Shown here in pieces: positions 1 through 8,201 of a stretch of 64,000 bases of DNA. The DNA lies in contig NZ_JAENIJ010000015.1 of the NCBI RefSeq assembly GCF_016595435.1, forward strand, positions 38,008-102,007. Reading direction: 5' to 3'. A program made the translations under genes and the position numbers. Under the pieces are notes generated by a model that was not told the origin of the DNA, searched no databases, and was given only the letters and a program-made list of their open reading frames with translations. Origin of the DNA: Luteolibacter pohnpeiensis (GTDB lineage: Bacteria > Verrucomicrobiota > Verrucomicrobiia > Verrucomicrobiales > Akkermansiaceae). The number at the start of each line of letters is the position of its first letter. Position 1 is the stretch's first letter.

Positions 1-1
1 T

Positions 2-544
2 TTCATCTCGTTAAGAATCGATCACGTGCGTGGTTGGCTCGCATCCGACGACCACGCCGTTCTGGAAATCACGGTGGATAAGAAAGGAAACATCGTCGCT
101 GCCCAATCGAACATCGCCATTCAAGGCCAGGCTATCACCAGCGAAGTCATCAAAGGCGGAACCGCCGCTGGCCAACAGCTTGTCGGCGTGGATCGCGCCG
201 TGCAGATCGGCACCGACCTCATCGCGGATCTCTCGGAAAAGATGCTGCGGGAAAAAATCGTCGAAGCCGGCCGCGTTTCATTCCCGGCAGTGCTACGCCA
301 CAACTACAACCTGCTTTTCCAAGCCGTTCACGTGGTGAAAGAGGAAACTCCTGCAGTAGCCGTGGTCGTCCCTGAGCCGGATCAACCTGCAGCAGATCCC
401 AAAGAACCTGCAAAGGCTGAGGAAAAGCCAAAACCCGATGCGGAAAAATCCGAGAAAGCTCCGGAAAATCCGAAAGCCGCGAAGCTCGAAATCAAGCCCT
501 ACGGCACCCCCACCGTTGATCTGCCGACGACCAAGCAGGAATAA
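2..544 (+). CDS. 3' end of an unidentified protein gene (truncated by window edge)
   Basis: The frame is open from base 2 to the TAA at 542-544, so the gene begins outside the window; an internal GTG at 26 need not be its start. The visible roughly 180 residues begin with a compact region (ITVDKKGNIVAAQSNIAIQG) followed by helix-forming segments. From about 60 residues before the end it becomes a Pro/Lys/Glu/Ala-rich tail (for example KAEEKPKPDAEKSEKAPE), probably disordered. I do not recognise the family. It is convergent with xerD, 45 bp away, with no obvious terminator between them. Confidence 0.7.
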   Translation, partial: FISLRIDHVRGWLASDDHAVLEITVDKKGNIVAAQSNIAIQGQAITSEVIKGGTAAGQQLVGVDRAVQIGTDLIADLSEKMLREKIVEAGRVSFPAVLRHNYNLLFQAVHVVKEETPAVAVVVPEPDQPAADPKEPAKAEEKPKPDAEKSEKAPENPKAAKLEIKPYGTPTVDLPTTKQE

Positions 545-589
545 GCTGCAATCATCAAGATCGAGTCAATGGCTGGATTTTACTCAACC

Positions 590-1474
590 CTAGCCTCGCG
601 GGTGGAATTTTTTGTGAACGGACTTCAGCCGTTGGCGATCGACGTGGGTGTAAATCTGGGTGGTTGAAATGTCGGCGTGGCCTAACAGTTCCTGGATGAC
701 CCGAAGGTCCGCGCCGCCTTCCAACAAATGAGTCGCGAACGAATGCCGCAATAGGTGCGGATACATGTTTTGCTCGATCCCGGCTGCAGCGGCCCGTTCC
801 TTCGCGATTTGACGAACCCGATCCGGCGAGAGCGGGCCGCCGCGCACACTCAGAAACGCGTGCGATGAAGTTTTTTTGGTGACCAACGACCGACGCTCAT
901 TCTGCAGGTAATCGTTAAAGGCCTCCAACGCCTTCTGCCCGATCCTGACGAGCCGCGTCTTGTTGCCTTTGCCTGTGACCCGAATGAATCCTTCTTCCAG
1001 ATCGATCCACTCAAGCCGTGCTTTGCAAAGTTCTGAAAGACGCAAGCCAGACGAGTAAAACAGCTCCAGGATCGCCTTGTCGCGTCGGCCCAGGGGTTGT
1101 TGCAGGTCGATCGAATCGAGCAATTTCACCACTTCACTGGCGTGCAATGTTTCCGGCAGCGATTGATCACCGCGAGGCGCCATCAGGGGCTCCGCCGGAT
1201 CCATTTCCAACTGATGCGTCATCGCCATCCAGCGGAAAAACACCTTGAGATGAACCGTGGCGATGCGCAGCGATGATGTGGCGAGTGCGGTGGTTTTCCG
1301 ATCGCCCAGAAACTTCGAAAGCTCCTCCGTGCCGAGATCCTGGAGCGGAATGGATTGCTTGGCCATCCAGCCACTGAGCGCATCCAGCGTCTGCTTGACC
1401 GAAATCTGATAAGCTTCCGATAGTCCGCGCTCGACTGCGATGAAGCGGATGAAGCCATCGATCGCCCGCTCCAT
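590..1474 (-). CDS. xerD: site-specific tyrosine recombinase XerD/XerC-like
   Basis: Tyrosine recombinase of about 294 residues, the usual Xer length, expected to resolve chromosome dimers at dif with a partner recombinase. The N-terminal half is the SAM-like core-binding domain (FIRFIAVERGLSEAYQISV). The C-terminal catalytic domain shows Arg in SSGLRLSELCKARL, Lys in VTGKGNKTRLV, the HLLRHSFATHLLEGG box (HxxR), the second His in LLGHADISTTQIY and the nucleophile Tyr in QIYTHV. I chose ATG at 1474; a TTG at 1480 directly abuts the stop of the upstream pyrophosphatase gene and is possible. The pair is probably cotranscribed. XerC versus XerD cannot be settled from one copy. No attachment site or mobile-element genes are nearby, which favours a housekeeping Xer over an integrase. 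Confidence 0.88.
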   Translation of the reverse strand: MERAIDGFIRFIAVERGLSEAYQISVKQTLDALSGWMAKQSIPLQDLGTEELSKFLGDRKTTALATSSLRIATVHLKVFFRWMAMTHQLEMDPAEPLMAPRGDQSLPETLHASEVVKLLDSIDLQQPLGRRDKAILELFYSSGLRLSELCKARLEWIDLEEGFIRVTGKGNKTRLVRIGQKALEAFNDYLQNERRSLVTKKTSSHAFLSVRGGPLSPDRVRQIAKERAAAAGIEQNMYPHLLRHSFATHLLEGGADLRVIQELLGHADISTTQIYTHVDRQRLKSVHKKFHPRG

Positions 1475-1480
1475 AGCCAA

Positions 1481-3157
1481 CTAGCGGGAATGGCGGATCG
1501 CTTCCGAAACCGCTGGGAAAAGTTGTTTCTTCCGGCTGACCACCCCCGGCGCATCGAACAGCAAACTGTCGATTCGCTTGAACGGAAAATGCGCCAGCAC
1601 GGCATCGGGACCGACTGCGAGAATCACGCTGTGGTGACCGGTAACGTCGGTAATCGCGAGCACGGCGATGTCGTAATTCCACTTTGCGGCCAATTCCTTG
1701 AGCACCTTTTCCAGTTCATCCCGGCGGGAGCTGAACCCATGAAGATCGCGTTCCTCAACCTGAGAAATACTGATGCTCATGCCATCCTCGGTGAACTCCT
1801 TGCGGTCGGCATTGAGAATTTCGCTCGGCGTTCCGGTCGCAATCAGCGAGCCGACGGCGAAGAACTCCTCGGTGAATTTTTCCGGCTCAATCTTCGCGAT
1901 GCCACACAGCCATTTCAGCATTTCGTGGTCGAGCGATGTCGTCGTCGGCGAAGTTAGGCAGAGCGTGTCCGAAATGATTCCAGCGCACAGGCACATCGCA
2001 ACGCCCGGATCTGGTTCGAGATCACGGTGAATGAACTTCCGCGCGACCAAGGTGGAAGTTGAGCCGACAGGTTCGTTCAGATACCGGATCGGCTCGCGCG
2101 AGACCAAATCACCAGCCAAGCGGTGGTGGTCGATCACTTCCACGACTTCCGCTTCCTCGACCCCATTGACCGCCTGGGCGTATTCGTTGTGGTCGACGAG
2201 CGCCAAGCGAATGCGTGGCGGATCGACCAGGTCCGATTTCGAAATGACGCCGAGCATTTTCCCGGTTTCGTGCTCGTTCACCGGGAATAAGTCCTGATCG
2301 ACACTGGCAAGCCGCTTGCGCAAACGGGAAACCGGTTCGCAAGCACCCAGCGTCGTGAAATCGGTTTCCATGACGTGGCGCACCGTGCGCGAACAGCGGA
2401 TCAGAGTCGACGCACTCGCCGTATCCTGATGGCAGCGCAGCAAGACGATGCCTTTTCGCGCGGCATAAGCCAGAATATCACCCGAAATCGGATTATCACC
2501 GGTGACAAGCAAAGCCCGCGCGCCGTGATCAATCGCCAAGCGCTGCACAATCGGCCGGTCGCCGCAAATCACCAGGAACTTGCCGATGTTGCCTTCCTTG
2601 GTCGCAACGCGCAGACGTTTGTCCACCGTGCCTTGGGATGACGCACCGACGAGAAGGATCAGGTCCTCCTCATCTTCCGGGGGCGGCAATTTCGCGCCAA
2701 TACTTTGAGCCTGAAGCGTATCCGCCAATTTCGCGAGCGACACATGAACCGTCCGCACGCTCAAACCTTCGGTTTCGGCAGGAAGCAGCAGTTCCAAAAG
2801 ATCAAGGTAACGCAGCACCCCATGGACCGTACCTTCCTCATCCGTGACTGGCACGCAACGCACGCCGAAGCCGAGCATCTTGCGGTAAGCCGTCAAAAAG
2901 GTGTCCGACAACGAAACCTGCACGACATCGCGGCGGCAGAGCATGCCGACATTGACCCGAGCATCGGTCAGCAAAATCGGATCTTCGATCCCCGCCCGAT
3001 CCAGCACCCAGGCAGTCCGCTGGGGGATGTCACCGCATCGGGCTGCCACCGCTTCCGGCTCTTCACCGAGAGCTCGCAGCAGTGAGGCGTGGCCAATCGC
3101 GGAGCAGATGGCATCCGTGTCCGGATTTTTGTGACCAATGACGTAAAATGGAGGCAT
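1481..3157 (-). CDS. ppaC: CBS/DRTGG-containing manganese-dependent inorganic pyrophosphatase (family II, DHH)
   Basis: Expected to hydrolyse cytosolic pyrophosphate to phosphate. The 558 residues are far longer than the ~310 of minimal family II enzymes because a regulatory block is inserted. The N-terminal DHH part has VIGHKNPDTDAICSAIGHA. CBS-like segments follow (LTDARVNVGMLCRRDVVQVS; FGVRCVPVTDEEGTVHGVLR), then a DRTGG-like region (LVTGDNPISGD) and another CBS segment (DLFPVNEHETGKMLGVISKS). The DHH signature VEVIDHHRLAGD comes next, with the DHHA2 domain last, ending in GVVSRKKQLFPAV, where the SRKKQ motif binds substrate phosphate. CBS-PPases of this layout are controlled by adenine nucleotides in studied relatives. 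The ATG at 3157 is followed immediately by the fold. It lies upstream of xerD with no gap. Confidence 0.9.
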   Translation of the reverse strand: MPPFYVIGHKNPDTDAICSAIGHASLLRALGEEPEAVAARCGDIPQRTAWVLDRAGIEDPILLTDARVNVGMLCRRDVVQVSLSDTFLTAYRKMLGFGVRCVPVTDEEGTVHGVLRYLDLLELLLPAETEGLSVRTVHVSLAKLADTLQAQSIGAKLPPPEDEEDLILLVGASSQGTVDKRLRVATKEGNIGKFLVICGDRPIVQRLAIDHGARALLVTGDNPISGDILAYAARKGIVLLRCHQDTASASTLIRCSRTVRHVMETDFTTLGACEPVSRLRKRLASVDQDLFPVNEHETGKMLGVISKSDLVDPPRIRLALVDHNEYAQAVNGVEEAEVVEVIDHHRLAGDLVSREPIRYLNEPVGSTSTLVARKFIHRDLEPDPGVAMCLCAGIISDTLCLTSPTTTSLDHEMLKWLCGIAKIEPEKFTEEFFAVGSLIATGTPSEILNADRKEFTEDGMSISISQVEERDLHGFSSRRDELEKVLKELAAKWNYDIAVLAITDVTGHHSVILAVGPDAVLAHFPFKRIDSLLFDAPGVVSRKKQLFPAVSEAIRHSR

Positions 3158-3221
3158 GACGAAGAACGCCGCAAATCCTACCTGAGCTTATCTTCGCCGA
3201 AACTAAAAAATGAAACTTGGT

Positions 3222-4967
3222 TCACATTCTCTCTGGCACCTTGATACCCAGAAGGTCGAGGCCTTTGCCCAGGGTCTTGGCGGCAAGATCGCACAACGCA
3301 AGGCGGCTTGCGCGAGTCACGCCTTCCGCCTTCAGCACCGGGCAAGCCTCAAAGAACGAGTGGAACGCACGAGCTAATTCCAGCAGGTAATTCGCCAGCA
3401 GGTTTGGCCGGAAATCATCCAACACCGTCGGCACCACTTCACCAAAGCGAACCAGCAACCGGGCGAGATGGATTTCCTGGTCTTCGGTCAGGACAATCGA
3501 TGCGTTCGCGGCGTCGAATGGTTGCTCTAGTTTACGGAAAATCGAACGAATCCGGACATTGGAATATTGCAGGTAAGGGGCCGTGTCCCCTTGAAGGGCC
3601 AGCATCCGCTCCCAGGAAAAGACGTAGTCGGTGAGCCGGTTTTGCGAAAGTTCCGCGAATTTGACCGCTCCAATGCCGACCGTTTCAGCAATTTCAGCAG
3701 CCTCTTCCGCTCCCAAATCCGGATTTTTCTCCGCAATGGCGGCTGCGGCGCGCTCAACAGCTTCTTCCAGCACCTCGATCAGGCCGACATTTTCGCCGGA
3801 TCGTGTGCGCAGCATTTTACGGTCTTCACCCAGGATCGAACCAAAGGCCACGTGCTGGAAATCACAGGATTTACCCCAGCGTTCAGCGGCGTCGAACAAC
3901 TGACGGAAATGCAGCTGCTGTGGGACACCCACGACATACCAGACATGGTCTGCTTTCCAGGTATCGATCCGGTATTCAATCGTCGCCAAGTCCGTCGTGG
4001 CATAGAGAAAGCCACCATCGGCTTTGCGAATGATCGATGGATTGTCCACCCAACCTTCTTCCCGGTGCACCTGGAACGGGTCTTCTTCGAGCTTTTTGGT
4101 GCCGCCGGAAAAAACACAAACCGCTCCGTTGCTCACGCGAGCCAGATCCTTTTCCAGGAACTCTTCCACCAGGCTGCCGAGCCGATCATTGTAGAAACTC
4201 TCGCCAAGCCAGTAATCAAAATGAACGTCGAGGCGATCATAGATCTTCTGCAGGCCGAGTTTCGACAAATCAATGCAGCGCAGCCAGATTTCCGTATTTT
4301 CCGGATCGCCGGTTTGGAGACGAACCAGTTCGTTTTTGCACTCCTCGCGCAACTCGGGATTGTCCTTGGTCGCCGCATTGACCTCGCGATACACGCGGAC
4401 AAGTTCGGCGATAGGATCGACTTCCAGCGCATCGTGGTTCAGAAGATTTTTCCAGCCGTAGAGAATCATCCCGAACTGGGTCCCCCAATCGCCGATGTGA
4501 TTGTCTGCAATCACGTTGAAACCGAGAAACCGTGCCACCCGCCCCAACGAATCACCGATGATGGTCGAGCGGATGTGACCGATGTGCATCGGCTTGGCGA
4601 CGTTGGGTGAAGAGAAATCCACGACCACGGTCTTGCCGGCTCCGATGTTGGGCACGCCGAGTTTTTCATCGTTCAGCATGGCCGTCGCACGGCTGGCGAA
4701 GGCCTCTGGTAAAATCCGGAAGTTCAGGAAGCCGGGACCGGCGATTTCCGCAGTGGCGAGGCCGGAGAGGTCGATTTTGTCGATGATTTCCTGCGCCAGG
4801 GCTCGCGGATTCGTCTTGCGCTGCTTCGCCAACACCATCGCCGCATTCGATTGGTAATCGCCGAATCTCAGGTCCGCGGCAGGTGTCACGGGACCGCGCG
4901 TCGGCTCGCCGACTACGGATTCGAGGGCAGTGGCGAGACGTGATTCAAGGTCCTGGAGGATCGTCAT
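3222..4967 (-). CDS. argS: arginyl-tRNA synthetase
   Basis: Class I aminoacyl-tRNA synthetase charging tRNA-Arg. The N-terminal Add1 domain (LESRLATALESVV; PAADLRFGDYQSNAAM) precedes the Rossmann core with the signature HIGHIRSTIIGDSLGRV. ArgS enzymes lack a canonical KMSKS; here the region reads FGSILGEDRKMLRTRSGENV. The C-terminal DALR anticodon-binding domain has LQYSNVRIRSIFRKLE and ends in VPERM, the usual ArgS terminus. ATG at 4967 gives 581 residues; a GTG at 4994 would add nine residues that do not look like ArgS. It sits 34 bp downstream of the PtsN-like gene on the same strand and may share its transcript. Confidence 0.95.
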   Translation of the reverse strand: MTILQDLESRLATALESVVGEPTRGPVTPAADLRFGDYQSNAAMVLAKQRKTNPRALAQEIIDKIDLSGLATAEIAGPGFLNFRILPEAFASRATAMLNDEKLGVPNIGAGKTVVVDFSSPNVAKPMHIGHIRSTIIGDSLGRVARFLGFNVIADNHIGDWGTQFGMILYGWKNLLNHDALEVDPIAELVRVYREVNAATKDNPELREECKNELVRLQTGDPENTEIWLRCIDLSKLGLQKIYDRLDVHFDYWLGESFYNDRLGSLVEEFLEKDLARVSNGAVCVFSGGTKKLEEDPFQVHREEGWVDNPSIIRKADGGFLYATTDLATIEYRIDTWKADHVWYVVGVPQQLHFRQLFDAAERWGKSCDFQHVAFGSILGEDRKMLRTRSGENVGLIEVLEEAVERAAAAIAEKNPDLGAEEAAEIAETVGIGAVKFAELSQNRLTDYVFSWERMLALQGDTAPYLQYSNVRIRSIFRKLEQPFDAANASIVLTEDQEIHLARLLVRFGEVVPTVLDDFRPNLLANYLLELARAFHSFFEACPVLKAEGVTRASRLALCDLAAKTLGKGLDLLGIKVPERM

Positions 4968-5001
4968 GATAAAAAAAGGGGTCCTGGAAATCACCAGGAG
5001 A

Positions 5002-5523
5002 TCAGTTGGTGGCCAAGCCGGTGCGGGATGGCTTCGAGCTTAGAATTTCGAGAATTTCTTCCCGGTTCTGGGCCATTCCCAATTGGCGCCGGATGCCGGC
5101 ATTGGTGAACATTTTCGCAATGGCCGCCAAAGTTCGAAGGTGAAGGTGATAATCCTTTCGCGGCACAATAAAAAGAATGATGAAATGGACCGGCGCGTCA
5201 TCCAGGGCCTGAAAATCAATGCCGTTTTGGGAGCGACCGAAGATCGCGACCACGTGATCCAGATTATCGGAGAACGCGTGCGGGATCGCAACTCCGTGGC
5301 CGATCCCTGTGCTAACCTGCTCTTCCCGAGCCTTGAGAGACTCCAGAACTTCTTCATGCAGAGCGGCATCCAGCTTTCCCAACTCAGCCAGCTGTTGCAC
5401 CAGCTCTTGGATCGACGGCCAGTGATCCACCGCTTTCATATCGGGAAGGATCTGATCTAGGTCTAACAGCTGGGCCAACTTCATGAAAGAATCGCGCGTC
5501 GAGGGACTTGCGGGATTATCCAT
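5002..5523 (-). CDS. ptsN: PTS EIIA (PtsN/EIIA-Ntr-like) phosphocarrier
   Basis: Phosphotransferase EIIA domain of the fructose/nitrogen-regulatory type. The signature STGIGHGVAIPHAFSDN contains the phospho-accepting His in IPHA. Later conserved pieces are GIDFQALDDAPVHFIILFIV and HLRTLAAIAKMF. There are no membrane or sugar-binding EIIB/EIIC domains, so it is probably regulatory rather than a sugar permease; in known systems the phosphate comes from EI-Ntr/NPr, not seen here. Starts are ambiguous: GTG 5556, ATG 5523 and ATG 5484 all precede the domain. I use 5523 (173 residues). It is divergent from grpE, sharing a 107-140 bp intergenic region. Confidence 0.85.
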   Translation of the reverse strand: MDNPASPSTRDSFMKLAQLLDLDQILPDMKAVDHWPSIQELVQQLAELGKLDAALHEEVLESLKAREEQVSTGIGHGVAIPHAFSDNLDHVVAIFGRSQNGIDFQALDDAPVHFIILFIVPRKDYHLHLRTLAAIAKMFTNAGIRRQLGMAQNREEILEILSSKPSRTGLATN

Positions 5524-5663
5524 CTGTACAAGGGTTGGCAAGCCGATTTCCCGCACGCTTCATTCAGAGAACCTTTAAGATACGTGATTTTTAACAATTT
5601 CTGAGGTCAACTTCATGCTGCCGGGGGTTGACGGTTTGACATTCTCAATTACACCTATGCGCC

Positions 5664-6248
5664 ATGCACCCCGACGCCGATCCTGACAAAAACGCCGAAA
5701 CTGCCGACAACTCCGTCGAAGAAACGGCCACCCAGGAAACCCAACCAACCCCAGAACCCGCTGCCGCCGAAGCATCTGCGGATGCCGACCCATGGGAGCA
5801 ATTGGAAGCGGAAGCTGCAAAATGGAAGGAAGTCTCCCTGCGCACCGCTGCAGAAATGGACAATCTCCGCAAGCGCACCGCGCGCGACCGCGAGGATGCG
5901 ATCCGTTTTGCCAACCAGCGCTTGCTGGAGGAATTGCTCCCGGTGATTGATAATTTCGAAATGGGCATGCAAGCCGCATCCCAAGACCAAAAATCGATGA
6001 TCTACATCGGCATGGACATGGTTCGCCGCCAGCTGAACGAATTCCTTTCCAATCAAGGAGTGGAAGAAATCAATGCAACCGGCACCTTCGATCCAAATCT
6101 GCACGATGCGGTATCATCCGAAGAAGCGGAAGGTGAAGAAGGACAAATCCTGCGCGTAACCCGCCGTGGATTCCGCCTGCGTGACCGCCTGCTGCGCCCT
6201 GCCAGCGTGATCGTTTCCAAACACCCGGCTGAAGAAGGAGCCCAATAA
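5664..6248 (+). CDS. grpE: nucleotide exchange factor GrpE
   Basis: Exchange factor that releases ADP from DnaK in the cytosolic chaperone cycle. Of 194 residues, the first ~50 are acidic and low complexity. The long coiled-coil helix follows (EQLEAEAAKWKEVSLRTAAE), then MDNLRKRTARDREDAIRFAN, a hallmark of GrpE, and LLEELLPVIDNFEMGM. The C-terminal beta wing includes FDPNLHDAVSSEEAEGEEGQ and GFRLRDRLLRPASVIVSK. The next gene, dnaJ, starts 4 nt after the stop, so the two are cotranscribed. No CIRCE (HrcA) element was seen in the 107 bp upstream, and dnaK is not in the window. Confidence 0.96.
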   Translation: MHPDADPDKNAETADNSVEETATQETQPTPEPAAAEASADADPWEQLEAEAAKWKEVSLRTAAEMDNLRKRTARDREDAIRFANQRLLEELLPVIDNFEMGMQAASQDQKSMIYIGMDMVRRQLNEFLSNQGVEEINATGTFDPNLHDAVSSEEAEGEEGQILRVTRRGFRLRDRLLRPASVIVSKHPAEEGAQ

Positions 6249-6252
6249 GACG

Positions 6253-7398
6253 ATGGCCGATAAACGAGATTACTACGAAATCCTGGAAGTCACCCGCGAG
6301 GCGACGCCCGACGTCATCAAAAAATCCTACCGCAGATTGGCGGTAAAGATTCACCCGGACAAAAACCCCGGGGACCCGACTGCTGAGGAGCGCTTCAAGG
6401 AACTTGGCGAGGCTTATGAAGCGTTGTCCGATCCGGACAAGCGCGCTGCTTACGATCGCTACGGCCACTCCGCCTTCTCCGGTGGCATGGGTGGAGGTCG
6501 CTCCGGTGGCGGCTTCCATGATCCGATGGACATTTTCTCCCAGGTTTTCGGAGGTGCCTTCGGTGGCGGCTTCGAAGAATTTTTCGGCGGCGGCTCATCC
6601 CGTCGCAAATCCTCCGGCAAGCAGCGTGGCAGTGATTTGCGCTACGATTTGGAAATCTCTCTCGAAGATGCCGCCAAAGGCGTCGAGAAAGAGTTGGAAA
6701 TCGAGCGCTCCGTTCCATGCGAAACCTGCCACAGCAAGGGCACCAAAGGCTCCGGTGGAGTCAAAGTCTGCTCGACCTGCGGTGGTCGCGGCGTGATCGC
6801 CCGCCAGGCTGGCATTTTCATCCAGCAGGTCACCTGCCCTGAATGCCGCGGTGCGGGAGAAACCATCTCCGACCCATGCTCTGACTGCCACGGTGAAGGC
6901 CGGGTGCAGCGGGACAGCCGGATCAAGCTCCGGATTCCCGCCGGGGTCGATACCGGCACGCGCTTGCGTTCGTCTGGAAATGGCGACGCTGGGGTGCGCG
7001 GCGGTCCAGCTGGCGATCTCTACGTATTCCTCCACGTCCGCGATCACGATGTCTTCGAGCGCGAAGGCGACGATCTGTTCTGCGAGGTGCCTCTTCCTTT
7101 CAGCGTGGCTGCGCTGGGTGGCGAACTGAAGGTTCCTTCCCTGAACGGTCAGTCATCGATCAAAATCCCTGCCGGCACTCAAGGCGGCACGGTTTTCCGC
7201 CTGCGCGACAAAGGCATTCCCGCACTTTCCGGCGGACGCCGTGGTGACCTGAATGTGAAGGTCCAGGTCGAGGTACCAACCCGGCTGAATCATGAGCAGC
7301 AGGAGAAACTCCGTGACTTCTCAGAATCGATCGGCGAGGCCAATTCCCCAATGCAGGAAGGATTCTTCCAAAAAGCGAAACGCTTTTTCGACTTATAA
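6253..7398 (+). CDS. dnaJ: chaperone protein DnaJ
   Basis: Type I Hsp40 co-chaperone that delivers substrates to DnaK and stimulates its ATPase. Domains in order: J domain (residues ~4-68) with the HPD motif in KIHPDKNPGD; a Gly/Phe-rich linker (~75-120); a zinc-binding domain with all four CxxCxGxG-type repeats (CETCHSKG, CSTCGGRG, CPECRGAG, CSDCHGEG); and the C-terminal substrate-binding and dimerisation region (IPAGVDTGTRLRSSGNGDAG). Length 381 is typical. It lies directly behind grpE and 13 nt before rsmE, so the three probably form one operon. Confidence 0.97.
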   Translation: MADKRDYYEILEVTREATPDVIKKSYRRLAVKIHPDKNPGDPTAEERFKELGEAYEALSDPDKRAAYDRYGHSAFSGGMGGGRSGGGFHDPMDIFSQVFGGAFGGGFEEFFGGGSSRRKSSGKQRGSDLRYDLEISLEDAAKGVEKELEIERSVPCETCHSKGTKGSGGVKVCSTCGGRGVIARQAGIFIQQVTCPECRGAGETISDPCSDCHGEGRVQRDSRIKLRIPAGVDTGTRLRSSGNGDAGVRGGPAGDLYVFLHVRDHDVFEREGDDLFCEVPLPFSVAALGGELKVPSLNGQSSIKIPAGTQGGTVFRLRDKGIPALSGGRRGDLNVKVQVEVPTRLNHEQQEKLRDFSESIGEANSPMQEGFFQKAKRFFDL

Positions 7399-7411
7399 GC
7401 CCGCCTGATCC

Positions 7412-8134
7412 ATGCCTCGGTTCCTCCTGCCACCCGAGACTTGGGATCAAGCGATCCTGACCGGCGATGAAGCCCGGCACGCCTCCCAAGTGCTGCGGCT
7501 CAAGCCGGGAAAGGAAATCGTCGTCTTCGATGGCAAAGGGCGGCGCGCCGCGGCCGAGATTACTCAGATTTCACGCGATAAGGTCTCATTATCAATGGGT
7601 GAGACACTTGCCTCACCAGTTCTATCGCCAGCCATCACCCTGCTCCAAGCGATCCCGAAAGGGAAAAATATGGAGCTCATTGTACAAAAGGCGGTTGAGC
7701 TGGGTGTGTCCACCATCATCCCGGTCATCACCCAAAACACCGTGGTCCAACCAGGCGATGGAAAAGCCGATAAATGGCGACGCATCGCGCTTGAAGCATG
7801 CAAACAATGTGGCCAGGACACGCTCCCTACGATCAGCGAGCCGAAAACGTTCAATAATTGCCTGGATCACAACGATTCATGCAACTCACTGAAAATCATT
7901 GCATCGCTTCAAAAAAACTCAGAGCCGCTCAAAAAGATTTTGCGCGTTTCTGAAAGAATGAAAGAGGTATCTTTACTTATTGGCCCAGAAGGGGATTTTA
8001 CCTGTCCTGAAACCGAGGCAGCCCTCCGTGCCGGATTTCAACCTGCTTCACTTGGAGACATCGTGCTCCGGGTGGAAACAGCAAGCCTGTTTTGCCTGTC
8101 GGCAATTCGCTATGAATTCGACGATTTGAGTTAA
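7412..8134 (+). CDS. rsmE: 16S rRNA (uracil-1498-N3)-methyltransferase RsmE
   Basis: SPOUT-class, SAM-dependent methyltransferase expected to methylate N3 of U1498 in 16S rRNA. The N-terminal PUA-like RNA-binding part contains RFLLPPETWDQAILTGDEA and HASQVLRLKPG. The knotted SPOUT domain shows the usual signatures: KGKNMELIVQKAVELGVSTI, LIGPEGDFTCPETEAA, and LGDIVLRVETA at the SAM-binding knot. Length 240 is normal. dnaJ-rsmE (prmA)-type adjacency is common in bacteria, and rsmE follows dnaJ by 13 nt here. The second half looks more AT-rich by eye than its neighbours, but the frame is intact. Confidence 0.93.
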   Translation: MPRFLLPPETWDQAILTGDEARHASQVLRLKPGKEIVVFDGKGRRAAAEITQISRDKVSLSMGETLASPVLSPAITLLQAIPKGKNMELIVQKAVELGVSTIIPVITQNTVVQPGDGKADKWRRIALEACKQCGQDTLPTISEPKTFNNCLDHNDSCNSLKIIASLQKNSEPLKKILRVSERMKEVSLLIGPEGDFTCPETEAALRAGFQPASLGDIVLRVETASLFCLSAIRYEFDDLS

Positions 8135-8201
8135 CCCTCGAATCCGCCGAACTGGCTGAGCCGTCGACAGTCTTGACAGGAGCAATCCGATATCAAGATC
8201 C

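Noticed and set aside
590..1474. xerD as an integrase marking a genomic island at the left edge
   Set aside because: Length and motifs are those of housekeeping Xer recombinases, the neighbours are core genes, and no att repeats or phage genes are near.
3567..4610. 347-codon open frame antisense to argS
   Set aside because: argS has all its motifs on the other strand; the antisense translation has no domain or sensible start context.
5557..5663. Possible heat-shock control (CIRCE or sigma-32 type) before grpE-dnaJ
   Set aside because: No TTAGCACTC-N9-GAGTGCTAA and no convincing sigma-32 boxes; TTGACG/TTGACA strings near 5627-5645 lack a well-spaced -10.
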